Origin: Blastochloris sp.
GTDB lineage: Bacteria > Verrucomicrobiota > Verrucomicrobiia > Methylacidiphilales > JAAUTS01
Length of the DNA: 42,127 nt
NCBI GenBank assembly: GCA_012031345.1
Contig: JAAUTS010000007.1
Coordinates: forward strand, 1-42,127
Direction: 5' to 3'
The notes below the pieces were generated by a model. It saw only the letters and a list, made by a program, of their open reading frames with translations. It did no database searches and was not told the origin of the DNA. Shown in pieces: positions 35,091 to 42,127 of the stretch. Position 1 is the first letter of the stretch, and each line of letters begins with the position of its first letter. Position numbers and translations under genes: made by a program.

Positions 35091-37231
35091 TCAGGGGTTG
35101 ACGGCGTTGGCCAGGTTTTTGCGGTATTGTTGCACCATGGGAGCGAACTCGGGGAGGCTGCGTTCCTGTTCGAACATGGCCAAGGCTTCACGGTCCTTGG
35201 GATTGAGTCCGGTGACGGTCTGAGCGGGCGCCCCGTCTTTACCTTTACCATTGAGCATGGCGGACATGTTGCCCCCCGTGCTTTGACTGCCGTCTCCGTA
35301 GGTGGAGTTATCCATGCCGCTGGTTTCACTGCTTTGACCTGACATGGCGGCCAATTGAGCATCCTGAGCTTGGCTGGCGGCCTGGGAGGCCTGTTGTGCC
35401 TGAGCCAAGGCTTGTTGTCCCGATTGGTTGGCGGCTTGCGCGGCTTGCATATCCCCTTTTTGAGCGGCTTGCGCGGCTTGCTGGAAGGCCTGACTGGCGG
35501 CTTGAGCCGCTTGTTGGGCCTGGGGAGAGCCGGCCTGCTGGGCTTGACTGGCTGCCTGTTGGGCCTGAGAGGCCGCCTGCTGCGCCTGACTGGCGGCGGA
35601 TTGTTGGGATTGTGCGGAGGGGCTGGACTGGGCCATGGATTGGGCCGCACTCTGGGAGCTTTGTTGGGCCGCCTGCAAACTCTGGTCAAGCTGGGCCAGG
35701 GCGGCGGCGGTGGCAGCTTCTTTTTTCATCTCGGCAATCTGAGCCTGCAAAGCACTGAGAGCTTTTTGAAGGCTGTCCGAGGGAGGGGTGGCGGAGGGGC
35801 TGGAACTGGGCGAACTCGGGGAGCTGGGCGATGAGGCCTGCTGGGCGCTGTTGTTCAAAGACTGGGCGGCTTCTCCCATGGCTTGGGCTGCCTGGGGTGA
35901 GGAAGGGAGCGCTTGTTGTTGAAGATTTTCGAGACGATCCGCCATGGCCTGCTGAGCCGCGGCGTCCGCCCCATTACGTTCGGCGGTGGTTTGGTCCGCC
36001 AAGGCTTGCATGGTCTGATTTTGTAGTTGGCTCAATTCAGCCAAAGCTTGGTTGAAGTCCTGGGGACCCTGTTCCTTGGCGAGAGCCGCCATTTGATTTT
36101 CCAAGGATTTTTTGGCCTGTTCCAAGCTTTGCGCCGCCTGTTGGGCCTGCTGGGCGGCGGTGTTGCTGTTGGGAGGCGTGGGGCTGTTGGGCGCTTGAGG
36201 GGAGGACATGTTCTGGGCGGCATTTTCCATTTGCTGTTGGGCTTGATCCATCTGGGATGCGGCCTGAGCGTTCAAGGCACTGGCTTGGTCCTGAGCCATC
36301 TGGGCTTGATCGGCCAATTGCTGCTGCTTTTCTTTAAGTTCAGGAGAGGCGCCTTCAGTCGAAGCCTGTTGGGCCAGAGCTTTCTGCTCGTTGATCAACT
36401 GATTGAGGTCACTCAAAGCGTTTTGCAGGCGATCCATGGCAGGTTGCTGGGATTCCATGGTCTGGCAAGTTGGGTCAGGGCTGATTTGGCTTTTTCCTGT
36501 TCTTTGGTGGCCGCAGCAAGTTGGTCTGCGGAGAGGGCCTGACTGGCCTTGTCTGTGGCCTGTTCCAAGCCCGCTTTTTCCGCTGCTTCCCGGGCCTTGG
36601 CCAAGGCAGCGGCTTCTTCCGGGGGCAGAATTTTTTCTGCATCCTTCATCTTTTTGATCAGGTTGGAGGATTCTTCTTTCAGAGCGGCCTGCTCAGCTTT
36701 GGCGGCTTGAAGTTCACTGGCGTCAGGCTTTTTCTCAGCCATGAGTTCCTTGGTGTCGCGCTGGAGGGCCATCTGACGTTGCAGCAGATTTTTGGCACTT
36801 TTTTCCAACTCGGAGCGGGCTTGGGAACGCTGAAACTGCATGGACATTTTTTCCAGCTTTTGGGTGATCTCCTTCTGCTTGGTGTAGGCGTCACTGATCT
36901 GTTGTTTGCGGGCGGCGGCGTTATCGTCCAAACTGGCAGACTTCAAAGCATTCACAACGCTCTGCATCTGTTCCTCCCCCACCACACCCAGGTCAGCCGC
37001 TGCTTTGCGGATGTTTTCAGGGTTGGCGTCGAGCAGGCCGTTGATCTGCATTTCGCGCAGGACTGCAAGCAATTCAGCACGGACTTTGACGGTGTTGTTC
37101 TTCAGCTCGTCCTGCTTGATGCTGGTTTTGTAGGCTGATTGCTGGGTGGCATCAATAGGCTCCGCCCAGACTCCCGCGTTCAGAACCAAACCCAATAATC
37201 CTGCTCCGACAACAACGCCTGTCTTATTCAT
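35091..37231 (-). CDS. Exported Ala/Gln/Ser-rich coiled-coil protein of the vWA cluster, one frameshift
   Basis: Starts ATG 37231 with a signal peptide (MNKTGVVVGAGLLGLVLNAG ... WAEP). A long helical region (about residues 30-240, Lys/Glu/Gln/Ala heptads) breaks at 36464-36465: one more base gives TQLAQTMESQQPAMDRLQNA. The second frame continues to 35091. Restored length is about 713 residues. Residues about 290-650 are extremely rich in Gln, Ala and Ser (units such as QAQQAASQAQQA), with a Pro/Ser patch, then a conserved-looking end (LNPKDREALAMFEQERSLPE). It probably forms a long coiled coil in the periplasm that partners the vWA proteins upstream. No known family. The composition creates many shadow frames on the other strand. 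Confidence 0.75.
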
Positions 37232-37310
37232 ACTGGCAATTTAAACTTTACCGGGTTTTTGACAATCCCAAAACCGGGGAGCTGTGAATAACTTGGGCGG
37301 CTGAAACTGC

Positions 37311-39086
37311 TTAACGAATGAGACCTTTGACCTCGTCACTCAGTTCTTTTTGGGTCTTGTTGATGTTGTTGAGTTCATCCGCCTGCTTTTTGACCCGCTC
37401 GGCGATTTCGTCCCGTTTCTCCTGCACGGTGACAACCACAAACTGCTGACGTTTGCTCCGGCCAATGCCGGGTCCGGTGACATTGTTGTTGTCTTCCGCC
37501 TCGATCCAATAAGTCAGATTCTGACCTTCCTTCACGCCGGGTTTGGTCGTCGAGATCTCCCAGGAGTAGCTTTCCTCCCGGGGCGGGCCGGACTTGCCAT
37601 CGACGGGGAACTCGATGCGATGCTGTTCCTCGGCATCCCCACTTTCGCCACTGGCCGTTTCGGTGATGATGTAAACCAAAGCCAGGTGCTTGAGGGCGTA
37701 GTCATCGGAAACCCGGAATTCGATCAAGGGCTTGGCCTTGAGGGTGACGGTCTCCTGTTCTGCCAGGGGTTGAAGCAATTCGATCTCCGGCACTTTATCC
37801 GGGATGACCTCGATGCCGTAAACGGTGTTGCTGACCGAGGCGATGCCTTCCGTGTTGACCATGAGAATGGAAAATCCGGTCAAGTCTTTGGCCGGGATGG
37901 GAATGTCCACCGTGGCCACGTGCCGCGGATGTTATCCAGCTTCATCTCGATCTGTTGATTGAGTCCCTGGAGTTCAACCTTGGCGGACTTGAGGGGTTGA
38001 TTGGAGCTGACGCGGAGATTGAGCTTACTGCCGGCGAGGAGGCTGAGATTGCCGGGAGTGCGTTTGACGCGGGCCAATCCGGTGTATTCCGGGTAGATTT
38101 CCTCACAATCCAACTGAGCCACCTGGGGAGGCAGAAGGGTTTTGACCAGGAACTGTTCCCCGCGTCCATCATTCAAAAAGAAGCGGTAACTGAAGGACTG
38201 TTGAACGTTCTTCATGGTGGTGGAAAACAATTCCGGCTTGCCCACCGAACCGGTCAAACCGATGTCCTGGCTTTGTCCGTTGGAGTAAGTGATGGTGACA
38301 CGGCCCCGGGAAGGCACCTGGCCCTTGGCCAGAGCAGCCAACTCGACATTGGAACCCAGTGCGACCGACATTTCACGCGTCACGGGCTCCACGATGGTCA
38401 GAGTGGGCAGGGGTGGGTTGAGCAGGAAAAAGCGTTGGATCAAGGTGGGTGATTTATCGCTCTGCCAAAAAGCCAATCCGACAACAAGCAGCACGGAAGC
38501 CAGGGCACCCGCCACGACTTTCAACATGGGTCGGGTGGGGACAATCTTGGAGAGATCCAGGACGCGGATGCGCTCACCCGCATGTTCGATCAAGGCCCGC
38601 AGAAGATCGGGCGAGCCCTGCATGGCACCCGCCCCGCCCTCGGCCAACTGCACGGCGGAGATGAGCACACTTTTCATGCCGGGGGTGGCCTTCTCTGCCT
38701 TCAAGGCCGCGGAGGAAAGGTTCAAACGCTTCAACCAGACCTGATAGATGGAAACATGCGCCAGCCAACCCAGCAGCGCGAGGTCCATGAGGAAGAAGAG
38801 AAGACGCACCATCCAGGGGAAATCCAGCCACCAATCCAAACAACATTGCACTGCGATCAAAAGCGCGGCGGAACCCAGGACAAGAAAGACCCCCTGAGTG
38901 ATTCCGGTGTTGAGATGACGGCTGATGATGGCTTTGAGCGGAGCCAGAACTTTGTGCGGCAGACTGAGCCGTTCCGGGGTCCGTCCGCCGGGCAAAACCA
39001 GAGTGGGGGCAGCCACCGAGGCCAGTGACTTGGTCACCGTCCTCTGCGGAGCCTGCTGCGGCTTGTCTTTCTTTTAAAAGTGCCAT
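37311..39086 (-). CDS. DUF4175-like membrane protein of the vWA cluster, frameshifted
   Basis: Two N-terminal helices (QGVFLVLGSAALLIAVQCCL; MVRLLFFLMDLALLGWLAH), a third near residue 170 (VVAGALASVLLVVGLAFW), then a large periplasmic beta-rich part (EEIYPEYTGLARVKRTPGNL; LAGSKLNLRVSSNQPLKSAK). The frame breaks at about 37922-37924: one more base gives NIRGHVATVDIPIPA, and continues with Ig-like sequence and a coiled end (KKQADELNNINKTQKELSDE). GTG 39037 opens the main frame. ATG 39086, seven bases after the vWA stop, is better placed, and removing one G near 39036-39038 would join it. Restored length about 590 residues. Pattern and position match the third gene of BatA/vWA clusters in planctomycetes and Verrucomicrobiota. 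Confidence 0.75.
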
Positions 39087-39092
39087 GAAAAC

Positions 39093-41561
39093 TTATTTTA
39101 ATTGCCAAAGTCTGCGCATGAGCCATTCCGCGCTGAAAAGCAGCACGATCAACAACAAAAGCCAGGGAGAAAAGACCAGATCCACTTTCTTGAACACAGT
39201 CAACTTGCCGGACTTCTCCGCCAAGAGGTCGGGCAGACGATCCAAATCCTCCTCGCGCAGCACCTTCCCATCTGAACTGGCTGCCATGCCTTCCAGCATC
39301 TTCAGATTCATCCCCGTCTCGATAAATTCCAAACGCGGATCCACCGCCTCAAATTTCAAGCTGGCGTTCGCGTCCCGCAGGATGGAGTAGCTGAAGGCAC
39401 CGGCTTCCTTGATCAATAGCTCGGCCCGATACTCGCCCGGACGATCCGGCACGGCCTGGAGACGGAATTCCGATTTCTGCGGCACAGGTTCCTTCTGTCC
39501 TTCACGGGCCTCCGGTGTGAAGGTCAGGATGCCCGGCACCACCGGATCGGTCAGCGGATCGTAGCCTTCCTTGTAAATCTTGCCGGAGAAAATCGCCTTT
39601 TCCCCCGTCATGTAACGTGGTCGATCCGTCTTGATCTGAGTGGTGGCGGAGGCATTCAACAGACGTTGCAGGGAAAAGCTCTGCATGATCTGACCCCATA
39701 TTCTGGTGTAATACTTTTCCCCGACGCGGTGACGCCAGCGATAGGTCTCGTCCATGCCAAAATACAAGACCTGTCCCCCTCCATAGCTGTGGATGGCAAT
39801 CACGGGCATGGGACCCTCACGGGTGGCCTTTTCCGGGGTCGGATCCACCAGCAAGGTCTCGGCGGAAGGCTTGGCCCGGGAAACGCGGGCGGTCCAGCGA
39901 ACGCCTTGGAATGATCTCCAAATTTTCAAATTTTCCTCCGGCTTCTCCGACAGACTCAACAACGGAGAAACCTCCCCAGCCGGAGTCAGCAGAAGCTTGG
40001 TCGGAGCCGGGTAACGCTCCAGTTCCGGAGATTTCGGCTTGGCCTGGGGATCAAGCTCCACCGGGAACAAAGGCTCCAGGGGCGTGCCTACATAGGTGTA
40101 GGGATTATTTTTCGGCCCGGACAAAAGAATCAAACCACCACTGAGCTGCTCCACCCATTCATTGATCAACTTCATGCGTGTCTCCCCCAACGCCTCGGGT
40201 TTCACATCACCCAAAATAATAATCTGATTGTCAAAAAGCGGACCTTTGTCATCCGGCAGTTTTTCCAAAAAGGGAGAATCCGGCAGGGCACTCAACCCAG
40301 GATCTCCGTCCAACAAAACACATTTCACTTCCAGACGCCGATCGCGCTGTAACATGGCCAAAAGATATCGGAAATCCCAGCGCGGCTCCTGCTCGATGTA
40401 GAGCACCTTGATTTTATTGTCCACGACCTGAATGCGGTTGGTGACAGAGTTGTTATCCTTGGCCGCCTCATCCGGCTGGGCTTCAATGAAAGCTTCCAGG
40501 GTCATTTCCCCTGTTTTCTCCGGAGTGAAAGAAACCTCCACCTCCTGCTCGTCCCCGTCCTTCAAGGTCACGGGCTGGGTATCCACGACTTTTCCGTCCG
40601 CCTTCAATTGAAGCTGCACCTCGCGTCCCGCCATGCTCTGGGAGCGTAACTTGACCGTCATGACGGTCTTCTCCTTAAGAAATGCCACACGCGGACCCAC
40701 CATGGCGGAGACGATGATGTCGTTCGGCGCCGTGGTGCCTACCGCGTAGATGAAGAGCGGGATGCCATCCTGCTTGGCCAGGGAGGCTACCTCAACCGGA
40801 GGCACCCCGCTGTTGTTGGCTCCGTCCGTAACCAGCAGCACACCCGCCAGAGGTTGCCCCCGTTTCTTATCCAAAATGCTGCGCAAACCATCTCCCAGAG
40901 CCGAGAGGTTGTCCTCATACTTGATCCCGCTGAAATATTCCGCTGCCCTCTCAATCGGGAAAGGCTCCTTGCCCGTGCCCGGCGGCAGGGGGGAGCCCAG
41001 CTCGGCATTGTAACGTCCCACGGCGTGGAATTCCAGATTGGCCTTCTCGTAGAGCCGGGGCCATAGATTCAGATCTTTGTTGGCCGCCAGTTCCCTCAAC
41101 AAATCACCACGGGAAATTTCCTTGTATTTGTCAGGGAAACTTCCAGGCAGATTTTGTTTAAGCCCCTTGTCCGGCGCTATCAAGCCTGCCGCCAACGCCG
41201 CACGCTTTTGATCGTCCGGTTGGCTGCGCTTATCCCTCAGCGTCATGCTTTGGGAAACATCCAACAACACCAACAAGGTCTGACGCACGGGCTCCTCGAT
41301 GGTCATCAACAACACAGGCCGCACCAAAAAGAGCAAAAGCAGGGCATAACAAAGAATCCGCGCCGAAGTCATCAGCACACGGCGGAATTTTGAGATTCCC
41401 GGCGCAAATTTCAGATAACCCACCACCGCCAAAGCCGTCAGGATGACAAAAAGGAAAAAGGCCCAACCCAGGTTCATACCGTCGTAGGAAACGGTGAACT
41501 CGTGTTGTCCCTCCGGCAGACTCGCCCCCGGCGCCAAAATACGGATCAACAGATCAAGCAT
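39093..41561 (-). CDS. Membrane von Willebrand factor A protein with GATase-like region
   Basis: 822 residues. Two N-terminal helices (about 31-52 and 64-87), then a vWA domain with the MIDAS motif Asp101-Val-Ser103-Gln-Ser105 in LVLLDVSQSMTLRD, GVLLVTDGANNSG (about 245-257) and NDIIVSAMVGP. An Ig-like part follows (LQLKADGKVVDTQPVTLKDG), then a class I glutamine-amidotransferase-like domain (about 395-640: VLYIEQEPRWDFRYLLAML, IIILGDVKPEAL, GGGQVLYFGMDETYRWRH) and a C-terminal helix (WLLLLIVLLFSAEWLMRRLW). This layout is usual for BatA-like clusters. The gene is intact. The next gene downstream starts within 7 bp (ATG 39086), so the cluster is tightly coupled. Confidence 0.88.
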   Translation of the reverse strand: MLDLLIRILAPGASLPEGQHEFTVSYDGMNLGWAFFLFVILTALAVVGYLKFAPGISKFRRVLMTSARILCYALLLLFLVRPVLLMTIEEPVRQTLLVLLDVSQSMTLRDKRSQPDDQKRAALAAGLIAPDKGLKQNLPGSFPDKYKEISRGDLLRELAANKDLNLWPRLYEKANLEFHAVGRYNAELGSPLPPGTGKEPFPIERAAEYFSGIKYEDNLSALGDGLRSILDKKRGQPLAGVLLVTDGANNSGVPPVEVASLAKQDGIPLFIYAVGTTAPNDIIVSAMVGPRVAFLKEKTVMTVKLRSQSMAGREVQLQLKADGKVVDTQPVTLKDGDEQEVEVSFTPEKTGEMTLEAFIEAQPDEAAKDNNSVTNRIQVVDNKIKVLYIEQEPRWDFRYLLAMLQRDRRLEVKCVLLDGDPGLSALPDSPFLEKLPDDKGPLFDNQIIILGDVKPEALGETRMKLINEWVEQLSGGLILLSGPKNNPYTYVGTPLEPLFPVELDPQAKPKSPELERYPAPTKLLLTPAGEVSPLLSLSEKPEENLKIWRSFQGVRWTARVSRAKPSAETLLVDPTPEKATREGPMPVIAIHSYGGGQVLYFGMDETYRWRHRVGEKYYTRIWGQIMQSFSLQRLLNASATTQIKTDRPRYMTGEKAIFSGKIYKEGYDPLTDPVVPGILTFTPEAREGQKEPVPQKSEFRLQAVPDRPGEYRAELLIKEAGAFSYSILRDANASLKFEAVDPRLEFIETGMNLKMLEGMAASSDGKVLREEDLDRLPDLLAEKSGKLTVFKKVDLVFSPWLLLLIVLLFSAEWLMRRLWQLK

Positions 41562-41623
41562 GACGCCTCTCCTGTTGTTTCTTCCGTCCGGTTGTGCTCT
41601 GGTGGATCATGAAGGTGGATGAC

Positions 41624-42127
41624 TCATCTCAAACGACTGAAGTGATGGGCCAGGATCATTTCCGCCAGGGCCACCACCAACGCGGCAGTGATGAAAAAAT
41701 ACCAAAACTCTTTCGGAGGCACCGCGCGCCATCCTGACAGGACGGATTTTCCCGTTTCCCCGCCTTTTTCCCCACCCTCAGGGGCCGAAGCCTTGCCCTC
41801 CCCTTCCAAAAAAGGCCTGACCTTGTCCGCCGGAGCCTGCACCAAATTGGACTCCTCCGCGTCTGGCTGGACGGAAAAGATGAGTTCGGGTTTGGGATTG
41901 TCCCCGATGAAGATGCGATAGGTCCCGGACAACTCGGTGTCGCTGTAACGAACGGAAGCTTTTTTATCAATAAAATCCACCTTACCCGCAATACGGCGCT
42001 GCGCCTTCTCCTCGGGACGCATGACAAAAAAATCCTTTCCGATAAATTCCAACGAAAACCTCCCGCGTGAAAGGTTGCCGGGGGCGCAGCACCAGGTCAT
42101 TCTGTTCATTCCCCGGTGATATAGCCC
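41624..42127 (-). CDS. BatA-like membrane protein, 3' part (5' end outside window)
   Basis: C-terminal end of a larger protein: a beta-rich extracytoplasmic part (GKVDFIDKKASVRYSDTEL, SGTYRIFIGDNPKPELIFSV), a Pro/Gly/Glu-rich linker and a single transmembrane helix (FWYFFITAALVVALAEMILA) with a short basic tail. Matches the last part of BatA/aerotolerance-type proteins that precede the vWA gene. The ATG at 42109 is probably internal. Another frame reads SPGNEQNDLVLRPRQPFTRE at about 42120-42062 and looks more protein-like, so a frameshift near 42060-42085 is likely. 62 bp before the vWA start. Confidence 0.65.
   Translation of the reverse strand, partial: GLYHRGMNRMTWCCAPGNLSRGRFSLEFIGKDFFVMRPEEKAQRRIAGKVDFIDKKASVRYSDTELSGTYRIFIGDNPKPELIFSVQPDAEESNLVQAPADKVRPFLEGEGKASAPEGGEKGGETGKSVLSGWRAVPPKEFWYFFITAALVVALAEMILAHHFSRLR

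Noticed and set aside
35127-36657. Several long plus-strand frames opposite the Gln/Ala/Ser-rich gene
   Set aside because: They are Leu/Gly- or Arg/Pro-rich mirror products of CAG/GCC repeats and have no ribosome sites or family features.
738-37925. Widespread programmed frameshifting
   Set aside because: The break sites share no slippery heptamer, pseudoknot or stop context, and they occur in different homopolymers with both signs. Error explains them better.
1-42127. CRISPR arrays, rRNA genes, complete insertion sequences, replication origin
   Set aside because: I saw no regularly spaced direct repeats, no rRNA sequence, no transposase frame and no DnaA-box cluster.

Overview
The window looks like chromosome from a member of the Verrucomicrobiota or a close PVC relative. 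This is inferred from gene content, not from a marker gene: a McsB-type arginine kinase next to ClpC, a SWIM-domain SNF2 ATPase, a BatA/von Willebrand/DUF4175-like membrane cluster, heparinase and alginate-lyase family enzymes, and mostly weak Shine-Dalgarno sites. Most of the sequence is moderately GC-rich and densely coded. Two stretches are visibly AT-richer and look acquired.

Layout. 1-8751 (minus strand): uronic-acid polysaccharide degradation (heparinase II/III, alginate lyase, GH39) around ubiE, clpC and mcsB. 8864-12771: housekeeping genes (beta-carbonic anhydrase, rlmH, DUF5069, FMN reductase, then plus-strand aroK and queG). 12820-14401: two divergent, related TPR proteins. 14496-16251: tRNA-Cys carrying a 1.7-kb degenerate integrated element bounded by a 29-bp direct repeat of the tRNA 3' end. 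16297-21445: small conserved genes, a zinc-ribbon response regulator and a SNF2 helicase. 21586-25190: two adjacent hybrid histidine kinases. 25211-29349: a PagL-like outer-membrane deacylase and a membrane protein/aldo-keto reductase/FAD oxidoreductase set. 29418-34178: an AT-richer block bracketed by short inverted repeats, holding small membrane ORFs and a compact type II restriction-modification set between attC-like hairpins. It resembles an integron cassette cluster without an integrase. 34250-42127: a divergent Hsp33 and a four-gene vWA/BatA-type membrane cluster.

Reading frames. At least twelve genes, including conserved ones such as aroK and mcsB, are broken by single-base indels, mostly one missing base in a short homopolymer. 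Restoring one base each time recovers a full-length, family-typical protein. I therefore read them as one gene each and suspect sequence or assembly error more than decay. Joined coordinates are given below and each break site is stated.

Functional links. McsB and ClpC form the arginine-phosphorylation/proteolysis pair. The lyases and GH39 probably act in sequence on a uronic-acid glycan. The methyltransferase, HTH controller and endonuclease form a self-contained RM unit. The four genes at the right end probably make one envelope-associated complex. The strongest leads for something new are the RM set and membrane ORFs between attC-like sites, and the minimal tRNA-Cys element.
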